A stretch of DNA of 64,000 bases, from positions 4,960,001-5,024,000 of the forward strand of contig NZ_CP182236.1 of NCBI RefSeq assembly GCF_048077055.1, given 5' to 3'. Below, in pieces: positions 53,979 through 62,836 of this stretch. This stretch comes from Egbenema bharatensis (lineage in GTDB: Bacteria; Cyanobacteriota; Cyanobacteriia; Elainellales; Elainellaceae). The notes under the pieces are model-generated. The model ran no database searches, was not told the origin of the DNA, and saw only the letters and a list, made by a program, of their open reading frames with translations. The position numbers and the translations under genes are program-made. Within the stretch, counting starts at the first letter, position 1. Every line of letters starts with the position of its first letter.

Positions 53979-54050
53979 GACCTGCGTTGCGATCGGTTTC
54001 AGTGGGTCGAGCTTCAGTGGGTCGAGCTTCAGTGCATTTATAACCATCAC

Positions 54051-54364
54051 TTCTATTACCTTCAGTTGTAAAGCATTATGGAGTCCGATCGGCTAAATCC
54101 AGGATAGAATTTACCGCTGACAGCCTTCTTAATTCACCTGCATTCTCTGGAACCTATCCCTGCGAACTTTTGCGGAACATTTCGTTTGGTTCGATCGTGA
54201 AACAAATAGAGTTTTTGGAAATCTACTGTAGGGGCGCACTGCTGTGCGCCCCTACCTGACACTGCGTGCCCCTACGGTTCTTTGGTTGTTACGGTTCTTT
54301 GATTGTTGACTTCCCCTGTATTGATCTACCATTGCCACTTCACACGATCGAAGGTCATTGTGAT
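54051..54364. repeat. Gap with palindromic repeat, family B, copy 2
   Basis: The repeat is at 54229-54254 (TAGGGGCGCACTGC then TGTGCGCCCCTA), followed by a partial copy of its right side (TGCGTGCCCCTAC). The rest has no recognised feature. Confidence 0.8.
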
Positions 54365-55616
54365 ATGCGTTATCTCAAGCACCCCTCTGCTATCGTTTTT
54401 GCCCTGTATGCTATTGCCGCTACAGGAACTTTGCTGTCCGTCCAACCGGCCCTGGCTCGGATGAATCGGGTAGAGGCGTTAGAGCAAATGGATGCCTCAG
54501 AGCCGGATGCTTTAGATCTGGATGCTTTAGAGCCTGTGGACTTTCTGGAGCCGATCGAGCCGATCGAGTCGCCCGATGCGCCAGTTCGATCGATCGACCA
54601 GATTCAGCAAATGATTGATTCTGCGGAGCAGACCGAACCAACCGATCCGGATCGGCATCAGGATGAGCTAACGCAAGATCAAGATCCATCCCCGCAGCAA
54701 CAAATAACTGCCTGGAATCAAAACCTGCACAATCGCGCCAGAACAGAGCTAACAGAGGAGTTTTATACCCTTTATCGGCTGGTCGATCGGCTGTCTCGCG
54801 CCAATCAGTTGGATGGGTCTTCCTGGCAGGTGAATCTGGTCAATGGGGAGATTCAACCTGGCTCCAGACAGCGGGCAAACCGGATCATGATTGACAGTGC
54901 CCTATTTGACCAATTGCAGGGCGATGTTCATGCTCTGGCTTGCATTGTGGGGCGCGAAATGGCACATACGGTACAAAACCATACGTTCATCACAGCCGCA
55001 GAACGCGATCGGGTGCTATCCGAATTGCAAGACGAAGTGGTGGCTGAGGTGGAGCAGGAATGGGGAGTAGAGACGCAATCCGATCGCCGAAATTCCCTGG
55101 GTGGAACGGTGTTGAGGGGCGTGGGACGGTTGTTTGGCGGTATTGGCACGGTCGTCACCAGCGTAGCGGATTCCCTGATCGACAATCATCGTTCTGATCA
55201 AGCCGCCGAACGGGATGCAGAACGGCAGCAGGCAATGGCAGAACGGTATCAGGCAAGGAGGGACGAAGTAGAACAGCAATGGGCAGAACTCGCCCAGCAG
55301 CAAACCTTGACTGCCGATCGCTATGGCTATGAATACACGATCGCAGCAGGTTTTGACCCCCAGGGCTGTATTCGCGCCATTCAGATCATGTCCTCAGAAC
55401 CTCCCATCACTGCGGCAAATGGTAATTCCGATGTCGCCGATCGCCTGGCCGCCCTTCAACCCCTGACCGAACCAACAGGAACAATGGAAAACCCAGGGGC
55501 AAGCCAACCTGGAAACCAGTGCCCAGTCCCTAACCTACGAAAGCTTTGGCTCTAATCAGCTTCGGGTTCACTCCCGCTTGCAGCAGCAGGGAATCGATCA
55601 GATTTTGGAAAATTAG
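54365..55616 (+). pseudogene. Exported M48-like metalloprotease homologue lacking zinc ligands, frameshifted
   Basis: A signal peptide (SAIVFALYAIAATGTLLSVQPALA) is followed by an acidic linker and an M48-type domain. In place of the usual HExxH helix the sequence is LACIVGREMAHTVQNH, with Arg197 where the first zinc His is expected, Glu198 and His201 kept; the later EADxxG-like element is TADRYGYEY, with Thr316 where the third ligand Glu is expected. The domain ends AAGFDPQGCIRAIQIM, as in M48 proteins. The annotated frame stops at 55553, but the shifted frame after 55490 reads TSAQSLTYESFGSNQLRVHS and ends at 55616, a natural C-terminus, so one base (probably a C in 55492-55494) is extra. 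It may be a catalytically inactive relative. Confidence 0.65.
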
Positions 55617-55773
55617 GCACAAAACGACTGGCCCTGAGAAAAAGGTTCCCCTTCCCCTCCATCCCCTGCCCGATCATGTTGAAGAAAACCTAACTTCTGG
55701 ATCAATTGACCATCAAAAAAAGTATGGTTTGGAAAGATAGAAAACAGTTTAGGTTAGCTTTACGACAAGATCT

Positions 55774-57743
55774 ATGACAGAAGCGACGATCGAATCGATC
55801 CTGCATGAAAATCGCTCTTTCCCTCCACCGGCTGAGTTTTCGCAGCAGGCCCAGATTAAGAGTCTGGAGGAGTATGAGCAGCTTTACGAAAAAGCGAAAG
55901 CAGATCCAGAGGCATTTTGGGCAGAATTAGCGGAAAAGGAATTGGATTGGTTCCAGAAGTGGGATACGGTGCTGGATTGGCAGCCCCCCTTTGCGAAATG
56001 GTTTGTCAACGGCAAAATCAACATTTCCTATAACTGCCTCGATCGCCATCTCACCACCTGGCGACGCAACAAGGCAGCACTGATCTGGGAAGGGGAACCC
56101 GGCGATTCCTGTACCCTCACCTATGCCCAACTGCATCGGGAAGTTTGCCAGTTTGCCAATGTGCTGAAGCAACTCGGGGTAAAAAAAGGCGATCGGGTGG
56201 GAATTTATATGCCGATGATTCCCGAAGCGGCGATTGCGATGCTGGCCTGCGCTCGGATTGGGGCCCCCACTCAGTGGTATTCGGTGGCTTTAGTGCAGAA
56301 GCCCTGCGCGATCGCCTGGTGGATGCGGAAGCGAAGCTGGTGGTTACAGCGGATGGCGGCTGGCGCAAAGATACGATCGTCCCCCTCAAAGAACAGGTCG
56401 ATCGGGCCCTGGAAAATAACAGTGTTCCCTCGGTTGAGAATGTGCTGGTGGTGGCCAGAACCAGGCAGAACATTCCTATGGAACCGGGGCGCGATCACTG
56501 GTGGCACGACATCCGGCAGGGTGTTTCAGCGGATTGTCCAGCCGAGCCGATGGACAGCGAAGATATGCTGTTTGTGCTGTATACTTCCGGCAGTACGGGC
56601 AAGCCGAAAGGGGTGGTGCATACCACAGGCGGCTACAACCTCTATACCCATGTCACTACCAAGTGGATCTTTGACCTGCGGGACACCGATGTGTACTGGT
56701 GTACGGCGGATGTAGGTTGGATTACTGGCCACAGCTACATCGTCTACGGGCCGCTATCCAACGGGGCCACAACGGTGATGTACGAAGGGGCACCCCGGGC
56801 ATCCAACCCTGGCTGTTTCTGGGATGTGATTGAAAAGTATGGGGTTACGGTGTTCTACACGGCTCCCACAGCCATTCGGGCCTTTATCCGCATGGGTGAG
56901 CATTTACCCAAAGCCAGAAATCTCTCTTCCCTGCGCCTGCTGGGAACGGTGGGTGAACCCATCAACCCCGAAGCCTGGATTTGGTATCACCGCATTATTG
57001 GCGGAGAACGCTGTCCGATCGTCGATACCTGGTGGCAAACGGAGACGGGCGGCATCATGATTACACCCCTTCCCGGAGCCATTCCCACTAAGCCTGGATC
57101 AGCGACTCGCCCCTTCCCCGGTATCCTGGCGGAGATTGTTGACCTGGAGGGGAATGCTGTCAGTTCTAGTGAGGGCGGATACCTGGCGGTGCGTCACCCC
57201 TGGCCCGGCATGATGCGGACGGTCTATGGGGATCCCGATCGCTTCCGCCGCACCTACTGGGAACATATTCCGCCTAAGGATGGGCAGTACCTTTACTTTG
57301 CGGGCGACGGGGCCCGCCGGGATGAAGACGGTTATTTCTGGGTGATGGGTCGGGTGGATGATGTGATTAACGTTGCTGGACATCGCCTGGGCACGATGGA
57401 GATTGAGTCAGCCCTGGTCTCCCATCCCGCCGTAGCAGAAGCCGCCGTAGTGGGCAAACCCGATGAGGTGAAGGGCAATGAGATTGTGGCATTTATCACC
57501 CTTGATAGTGCCTTTTCTCCCAGCGATGAACTGACTAAGGAGCTGAAGCAGCACGTCGTGCAAGAGATTGGCGCGATCGCCCGTCCAGGAGAAATCCGGT
57601 TCAGCGATGCCCTACCCAAAACGCGATCGGGCAAAATCATGCGGCGACTGTTACGTTCCCTGGCAGCGGGTCAGGAAGTTTCAGGGGATACCTCTACCCT
57701 GGAAGATCGATCGGTGCTGGATAAACTCCGCAGTGGCTCATAA
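55774..57743 (+). pseudogene. acs: Acetyl-CoA synthetase, frameshifted
   Basis: Acs makes acetyl-CoA from acetate, ATP and CoA by way of acetyl-AMP. Joined, about 656 residues are present, the normal length. The first frame (55774 on) covers the N-terminal domain (WDTVLDWQPPFAKWFVNGK, NISYNCLDRHL). The second frame holds the AMP-binding P-loop LYTSGSTGKPKGVVHTTGGYN, DTWWQTETGGIMITPLPG, GDGARRDEDGYFWVMGRVDDVINVAGHR and the acetylated lysine site PKTRSGKIMRRLLR. The shift is at the five-C run 56264-56268, where one more C restores IGAPHSVVFGGFS. Sequencing error is the likely cause in an otherwise intact gene. Confidence 0.9.
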
Positions 57744-57780
57744 CTCTAACGCTTGTAACCTCAACGCTTGCAGGTACTCT

Positions 57781-57888
57781 CTTGTGGGGTGGGCAGCGTT
57801 TCGACTGAGCTTTCGACGGCTCGAGTGAGCCTCGTCGAACCCCTGAGCTCAAGCCGAAGGGCTCAAGCCGAAGTCTTGCCCGCCCAGT
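57781..57888. repeat. Interspersed repeat, family A, copy 3 (long form)
   Basis: It has the outer ends CTTGTGGGGTGGGCAGC and CTTGCCCGCCCAG and an extended centre with GTCGAACCCCTGAGCTC and a GGCTCGAGTGAGCC palindrome. Confidence 0.9.
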
Positions 57889-57964
57889 CCAACCCGCCCC
57901 ACCCTCCATTAGTTTTTGAGATAGCGTAGATATAGGGAAAGCTTAAAATCTGGAAGGATGTGAT

Positions 57965-58186
57965 ATGGCTATTGAGCGCAGAATGTCCAGAAATATGTTT
58001 CAACCGGGTGAAGTGGTTGAATTGCGGCAGATGTGTTTTACCCCTGGACGGCTATTTGAACCCGGAAAGTATTTGGTTGGAGACTTACCCGATCTGGCTT
58101 TTGAAATGGGCTTAGTCGATCGCCTGCCCCCCGTACGCGGGAAGAGTGCTGAACTGGACTCCAATCAGGAAAACCCAGAAGCTTGA
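57965..58186 (+). CDS. Small conserved hypothetical protein
   Basis: A 73-residue protein: RNMFQPGEVVELRQMCFTPG, then RLFEPGKYLVGDLPDLAFEMGLVDRLPP. The pattern of a short beta-rich core followed by a tail of charged residues is seen in small cyanobacterial proteins of unknown function. GGATGTG lies upstream. It stands between two family A and B repeats. Confidence 0.55.
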   Translation: MAIERRMSRNMFQPGEVVELRQMCFTPGRLFEPGKYLVGDLPDLAFEMGLVDRLPPVRGKSAELDSNQENPEA

Positions 58187-58274
58187 ACTCCTGCATCACG
58201 CTTCACAGGCAAAGATGGCGCATGGATGTAAGTGAATCTAAGGGACGCAAATTAAATAACTCCGATTTTTTCTG

Positions 58275-58299
58275 TACGGGCGCACTGCTGTGCGCCCCT
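58275..58299. repeat. Palindromic repeat, family B, copy 3
   Basis: TACGGGCGCACTGCTG then TGCGCCCCT. Confidence 0.85.
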
Positions 58300-58398
58300 T
58301 CTGGAGATTAAATTTTCGATTTTATTTAATCCGCGTTCCTAAGTGAAAAAGATCTATGCATCATGGATTAAATACCTGTCTCCCGTTCTGCTGCTTTG

Positions 58399-58489
58399 AC
58401 TGGGCAGGCAAGACTTCGGCTTGAGCTCAGTCGAACGCTCACTCGAGCCGTCGAAAGCTCAGTCGAAACGCTGCCCACTCCACAAGAAT
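58399..58489. repeat. Interspersed repeat, family A, copy 4 (inverted)
   Basis: TGGGCAGGCAAGACTTCGG at one end and GAAACGCTGCCCACTCCACAAG at the other; the centre holds GTCGAACGCTCACTCGAGCC. It is the inverse of the copy at 57781 and lacks one of its inner units. Confidence 0.9.
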
Positions 58490-58628
58490 TTCAGCTTATT
58501 AAATTTGTATTTCTAAGGGAACACAGATCCAAGGGCGATCGCCCCGCGCTCTCAATGATTACGGCAGGATAAAGATTCCACAGAACCGTTACTTCTGGTG
58601 GCAAAATGAAAAGTTGTTACTGACAGCA

Positions 58629-58642
58629 GTAGCTAACGCTAC
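58629..58642 (+). promoter_or_regulatory. NtcA box upstream of glnB
   Basis: GTAGCTAACGCTAC is a perfect GTA-N8-TAC NtcA site and fully palindromic in its arms. A weak -10-like TAGAAA lies 23 bp downstream (58666-58671), the class II distance. The box is 167 bp before the glnB start, which fits nitrogen-regulated transcription known for glnB in cyanobacteria. Confidence 0.8.
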
Positions 58643-58695
58643 AAAATCTGCCTTCTGAGCGGTGATAGAAACAAGCAGGTTACTTAGAACCTACC

Positions 58696-58746
58696 CCAAA
58701 AACCCGTCAGGGGTTTTGGATTCCAAAAGCTCTAGTGAGTTTTTGG
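58696..58746 (+). promoter_or_regulatory. Two similar hairpins in the glnB leader
   Basis: The first stem is CCAAAAACCC (58696-58705) with GGGGTTTTGG (58710-58719), one mismatch, loop GTCA. The second is CCAAAAGCTC (58723-58732) with GAGTTTTTGG (58737-58746), one G-U, loop TAGT. They share CCAAAA and TTTTGG arms and so could also pair across. The last stem ends 63 bp before the start codon. Confidence 0.6.
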
Positions 58747-58809
58747 ATAGGCACTTAGCTCTCAATTAGGCAAACAACTGAAATTTAGACTGATGGAGTG
58801 ACGGAGTCA

Positions 58810-59148
58810 ATGAGAAAAGTTGAAGCAATTATCCGCCCATTCAAGCTCGATGAAGTCAAAATTGCTCTCGTGAATGCGGGCATTGTGGGGATGACGGTTT
58901 CCGAAGTTCGGGGCTTTGGACGGCAGAAGGGGCAAACGGAACGTTACCGTGGCTCAGAGTACACCGTCGAGTTTTTGCAAAAGCTCAAGGTGGAAATCGT
59001 GGTTGAGGATGAGCAGCTCGATATGGTGGTTGAGAAAATTATTGCTGCGGCTCGCACGGGCGAAATTGGTGACGGAAAGATCTTCATTTCACCGGTTGAG
59101 CAGATCATCCGGATTCGGACAGGTGAGAAGAATCAGGAAGCGATCTGA
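58810..59148 (+). CDS. glnB: Nitrogen regulatory protein P-II
   Basis: PII signals the carbon/nitrogen state to NtcA through PipX, to N-acetylglutamate kinase and to transporters. The 112 residues have the T-loop with Ser49 and Tyr51 (RYRGSEYTVEFLQKLKVEIVV), the ATP/2-oxoglutarate sites (GFGRQKGQTE, GDGKIFISPVEQIIRIRTGE) and normal length. ATG 58810 is the homologous start; a GTG 58798 in frame precedes it. Upstream are a perfect NtcA box and a twin-hairpin leader. It is a lone gene. Confidence 0.97.
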   Translation: MRKVEAIIRPFKLDEVKIALVNAGIVGMTVSEVRGFGRQKGQTERYRGSEYTVEFLQKLKVEIVVEDEQLDMVVEKIIAAARTGEIGDGKIFISPVEQIIRIRTGEKNQEAI

Positions 59149-59190
59149 GGACTGCGGGCCGTTCGCGCCGCGTAGGCATTAGGGGTATGC

Positions 59191-59214
59191 AGGGGCGCAC
59201 TGCTGTGCGCCCTT
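59191..59214. repeat. Palindromic repeat, family B, copy 4
   Basis: AGGGGCGCACTGCTG then TGCGCCCTT. The end touches the rdgB stop codon, so the stem could end both rdgB and glnB transcription. Confidence 0.85.
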
Positions 59215-59821
59215 ACAGCAGGTTCGCTGACTCAGAGGATGATTGCGGGGAAAGCGATCGCAGTTTTGGGAGAAGTGCCTGGAACGCAACGCCTCGATGG
59301 CTGACGGTGTGCTTCAGTTCAGGAGGCATTTCGGCAAAGGTGAGTTGATGTTCTGGAACGTAAAAGATGGGATCATAACCAAACCCCTGATCGCCCTGGG
59401 GAGCCTGCAAAATTTCGCCCTGACAAACGCCTTCCGCCTCCAGAGCGATCGTGCCATCCGGACGGGCAAGGGCAACAGCACAAACGAATTGGGCGGATCG
59501 ATCGCTGGCGGCTCCCAGTTCGGACAGTAAACGGGCAATGCGATCGGCATCCGAAGTGCCATATCGGGCCGAGTAAAGCCCAGGTGCGCCGTTAAGGGCA
59601 TTCACTGCCAGCCCAGAATCATCAGCGATCGACCATTCACCCAGAGCCTGCGCCACTTGAGAGGCTTTTAAGCGAGCATTTTCCATGAAGGTTTGCCCAG
59701 TTTCTTCAATTTCCAATTCCGGCGGCTTCAGGCGTAATTGCCAATTGGGCTGATCGAGCAAATAGGACTGCATTTCTTTGAGCTTACCGGGATTGCTGGT
59801 GGCAACGATGAGTGGAGGCAT
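59213..59821 (-). CDS. rdgB: XTP/dITP diphosphatase (RdgB/HAM1)
   Basis: This enzyme removes XTP and dITP from the nucleotide pool. The 202 residues hold LIVATSNPGKLKEMQSYL, ETGQTFMENARLKASQVA, ADDSGLAVNALNGAPGLYSARY, GFGYDPIFYVPEHQLTFAEM and the C-terminal HTVSHRGVAFQALL. The family length and all motifs are normal. ATG 59821 is chosen because MPPLIVATSNPGK is the conserved start; the open frame beyond it is non-homologous. Confidence 0.95.
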   Translation of the reverse strand: MPPLIVATSNPGKLKEMQSYLLDQPNWQLRLKPPELEIEETGQTFMENARLKASQVAQALGEWSIADDSGLAVNALNGAPGLYSARYGTSDADRIARLLSELGAASDRSAQFVCAVALARPDGTIALEAEGVCQGEILQAPQGDQGFGYDPIFYVPEHQLTFAEMPPELKHTVSHRGVAFQALLPKLRSLSPQSSSESANLL

Positions 59822-59919
59822 GGGAGAGTACAGAGTGCTGTTCGTGGAGAGTGGACGGTGGGAGCATCCCACTTTCGTAGCCTGGTGAAGATGAACCCAC
59901 CCCTTAAAGGTCAATGTTA

Positions 59920-60369
59920 TTAGAAATTAGGTTTTTTGAAGAAACTTTCCTCAAGATACTTTGTATCTAATAAAACGAAATCTTCCTCTTGCTCAAATGA
60001 TGCCATTAATGGAGCCGAACTAGAATCCTCTTTCACAAAATTTACTAATCTCTTAGGTCTTTTTCCTCTGAAATACAATTTTTCTTCTTTGAACACGATC
60101 ACTTCTACGACATCATTGTCCATCTCGGCCACAATTGTGTCATATTCCTCAACACCAAATTTTCTCAAGCCAACGACTACCGAGTCATTATTGCTGCTAG
60201 AAGCATCAAGTAACTTGACGCTAGAAATTGGTAAGTTAGATGGAGAATCTTGCTTGCCCACATCGATCGCTTTTAATTTTGCGATCGCTCTAGCACAACC
60301 ATTGGCGGTGCCACCTGTGCAAGTATAAGATGTTTTCCCATCACTTGTAGTGCATACTACTGTTGCCAT
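59920..60369 (-). CDS. Hypothetical protein, AT-rich
   Basis: A 149-residue protein with no family I recognise. The start is ATVVCTTSDGKTSYTCTGG, Thr/Ser/Cys-rich, then a short Ala-rich helix (ANGCARAIAKLKAIDVGK). Later parts are NDSVVVGLRKFGVEEYDTIV and DNDVVEVIVFKEEKLYFRGKRPKRLVNF, a beta-rich region, and a tail EDFVLLDTKYLEESFFKK. There is no signal peptide. The coding DNA is markedly more AT-rich than its neighbours, as for DNA gained by transfer. ATG 60369 has GAGG-like sequence upstream. Confidence 0.5.
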   Translation of the reverse strand: MATVVCTTSDGKTSYTCTGGTANGCARAIAKLKAIDVGKQDSPSNLPISSVKLLDASSSNNDSVVVGLRKFGVEEYDTIVAEMDNDVVEVIVFKEEKLYFRGKRPKRLVNFVKEDSSSAPLMASFEQEEDFVLLDTKYLEESFFKKPNF

Positions 60370-60656
60370 AGTAATCCTCGTTTTGTAAGTTTTTCCAGGC
60401 AAAAAATGAAATTCTTTCTGCTTTGGCAGATAGGTTCTTTCAATAGTTAGATTATGGAAGATTCAGAACGGATCTGGCAGTACCCATACGGGTAGTCTGT
60501 TTTGGTAAAATTCAATATCCCGAGAAGATAGAGTACGTTAGAACACTTTTTGTACAGACATTATTAAGTTATCGTCTTACATTTTGTTTCAGCAAAACCT
60601 TGGATAGACTCGAACCCGCCACCTGAAATATTGCTTGTACCTTTTTTATCGTCCAG

Positions 60657-61751
60657 ATGACAGCGACTGATCCCTCCCAGTTCTCCTTCAACAACCTATT
60701 GGCAGATTGGCTAGCGGATAGGATGACCACACCGCAGATTCAACCGATCCTGGAACAACGGTGGCTCTCCTATCCGTGGCGCACAGATGCCCAACCGATC
60801 GCCAACTCTCCCAAACCCATTGGCGCAGTAGCTCAGACAATTCAAGCCCAACTAGACCAATTTCGATCGCTGGCTCCGAAACTACATTCCTTCTGTCAGG
60901 ACTCCCTGGGATGGCAAACATTCCCCCTGGACTTAATGTGGGATCTCTGGCTGCCCTTAGCGAATCGACTGGTAAGTTGGCAGCGGGCCGTTGGGCATCC
61001 CTTGATTCAGGGACTCATTGGAGGGCAAGGAACCGGAAAGACCACTCTGGCTCAAATCTTAAGCTACATTCTCGAACAGCAGGGTTTGCAGGTTTGCCGT
61101 CTGTCCATTGATGACCTGTACAAAACCTATGCCGATCGCCAGCAGCTTCAGCAAACCGATCCACGATTTCGGTGGCGTGGCCCACCCGGAACCCATGATG
61201 TCTCCCTGGGACTGACCGTACTGGAGCAACTCCGTCAGGGCAATGCCTCAGTTCCGATCGCTATCCCTCGATTCGATAAATCCTTACACCACGGGGCAGG
61301 CGATCGCATCGACCCAGAATGGATCACAGGTGCAGACATTGTGCTGTTTGAAGGCTGGTTTGTGGGAGTCCGACCCATTGATCCTATTGCCTTTGAAACC
61401 GCTCCTCCCCCCATTTGCTCTGAAGCCGATCGCGCCTTTGCCCGTGAGGTGAATACTCGCCTTCAGGCATACCTGCCCCTGTGGGAAAAGCTCGATCGGC
61501 TGATTTTGCTGTATCCCGTAGATTATCGCTTCAGTCAGCAGTGGCGACAGCAGGCAGAGCAGAACATGATTGCCTCTGGTAAATCGGGAATGTCGGACGC
61601 AGAAATTCGTGAATTTGTCGAGTATTTCTGGAAGTCGCTGCATCCAGAGTTATTCATTGCCCCAATGCGACATCAATCAAATCAGGTTGATTTAGTGATT
61701 GAAATCAATGCGGATCATGACCTCGATCGGATATATTGCCCAGCAGCCTGA
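60657..61751 (+). CDS. glyK: D-glycerate 3-kinase
   Basis: The plant-type glycerate kinase phosphorylates D-glycerate to 3-phosphoglycerate, the last step of photorespiration that returns carbon to the Calvin cycle. The 364 residues contain the P-loop GLIGGQGTGKTTLAQIL, the DDLYKTYADRQQL motif, RWRGPPGTHDVSLGLTVL, FDKSLHHGAGDR and FEGWFVGVRP. A start at GTG/ATG around 60657 matches cyanobacterial homologues (about 330-360 residues). It stands alone. The symbol follows the plant name. Confidence 0.9.
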   Translation: MTATDPSQFSFNNLLADWLADRMTTPQIQPILEQRWLSYPWRTDAQPIANSPKPIGAVAQTIQAQLDQFRSLAPKLHSFCQDSLGWQTFPLDLMWDLWLPLANRLVSWQRAVGHPLIQGLIGGQGTGKTTLAQILSYILEQQGLQVCRLSIDDLYKTYADRQQLQQTDPRFRWRGPPGTHDVSLGLTVLEQLRQGNASVPIAIPRFDKSLHHGAGDRIDPEWITGADIVLFEGWFVGVRPIDPIAFETAPPPICSEADRAFAREVNTRLQAYLPLWEKLDRLILLYPVDYRFSQQWRQQAEQNMIASGKSGMSDAEIREFVEYFWKSLHPELFIAPMRHQSNQVDLVIEINADHDLDRIYCPAA

Positions 61752-61994
61752 GTTACTTCAATCCGTATTGCGTGTGATTACTGAGACAACTGGCTCAGGA
61801 TGCTTATCTTCACTCGTTAACCTAAAAAGTTTTACTGAAACCCATTTCCTTCAAAAAAAAATTATTGGACATATCAGTAAAAACCCGTAATGTATTCATT
61901 TGATGTCTAAATTTAGACATAACTACTGACAGTTTTTAGCTCCATTGAGTCAACAATAGCTATGCCATCTGTGGAAAGCGGAGAAGCATAGTCT

Positions 61995-62777
61995 ATGAGC
62001 TTGAATGATCAACTAAAAACAGCCAAACGGCTTCGTCCCTCGAATGGCGGAAGTAACGTTTATTCAGGAAAAGTGGGCGGTAAAGAGTCGAGTCAGTTTT
62101 ACCAACTGCGAATTAATCGGGCAAGTAATGTCAACCTTGATCTAGCCAGGGTCAAGGCAAACACAAACCTTTCCTTGCTAAATGACAAGGGTAAGGTGTT
62201 AAACCGTTCAGTGCAAAATCGCCGATCGAATGCGGGAGTGAGTCAAGTTCTGCAAAAAGGAACTTACTACATTCGGGTGGGACGACAGCAGGGCAACACC
62301 CGCTATCAACTCAGACTCAGCGTTGCCAATATGCCGACCTCCTCTGGATTACCCCGTCAGGCAAATCTCAACTCCGTGACCAATCGCGTTCTTGCCCTGA
62401 CCAATTTTCATCGACAGCAGGCCGGGCTTGCCCCTCTAAGAAACAACGCGATTCTTACAGCCGTTGCCCAGTCCCATACGGAAAATATGGTCGTCAGGGA
62501 CTTCTATTCCCATCAAGCTCCCGATGGTTCTAGAAGTGCCGATCGCATTCGTCGAGCTGGCTATAACTATTCCCTCGCCGCTGAGAATATTGCAGCCGGG
62601 TACGATTCAGCCGATGCAGTTGTGCAGGGTTGGATGAACAGTCCCGGCCATCGCGCCAATATTATGAACCCCAACCTGCAAGAGATTGGGGTGGGTTTCT
62701 ACTTCATTGCCAACGATCCGGGAACCGTGAACTACCGCTATTACTGGACGCAAAACTTTGGTACACCGGGTCGGTAG
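61995..62777 (+). CDS. CAP-domain protein with pre-peptidase-like N-terminus
   Basis: A 260-residue secreted-type protein. Residues about 20-110 form a PPC-like beta domain (QFYQLRINRASNVNLDLARV, YYIRVGRQQGNTRYQLRLS). The CAP (SCP/PR1) domain follows: VTNRVLALTNFHRQQAGLAPLRNN, VAQSHTENMVVRDFYSHQAPDGS, AAENIAAGYDSADAVVQGWMNSPGHRANIMNPNLQEIGVGF and YWTQNFGT. The cleft residues His and Glu are present. No classical signal peptide is visible. It may bind lipids or act on cell-wall material; the role is unknown. Confidence 0.88.
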   Translation: MSLNDQLKTAKRLRPSNGGSNVYSGKVGGKESSQFYQLRINRASNVNLDLARVKANTNLSLLNDKGKVLNRSVQNRRSNAGVSQVLQKGTYYIRVGRQQGNTRYQLRLSVANMPTSSGLPRQANLNSVTNRVLALTNFHRQQAGLAPLRNNAILTAVAQSHTENMVVRDFYSHQAPDGSRSADRIRRAGYNYSLAAENIAAGYDSADAVVQGWMNSPGHRANIMNPNLQEIGVGFYFIANDPGTVNYRYYWTQNFGTPGR

Positions 62778-62836
62778 GGAGGGGCGCGCAGCAGTGGGCC
62801 TGACTCAAAGATTGGGATACTTTTTAGTGCAAATCC

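Noticed and set aside
58696..58746. Glutamine riboswitch before glnB
   Set aside because: The conserved GGAAGTAGG and AAGGAACGC blocks of that class are not present.
60600..60640. tRNA-like GGTTCGAGTCT on the minus strand
   Set aside because: The T-stem does not pair and no acceptor, D or anticodon arms can be built.
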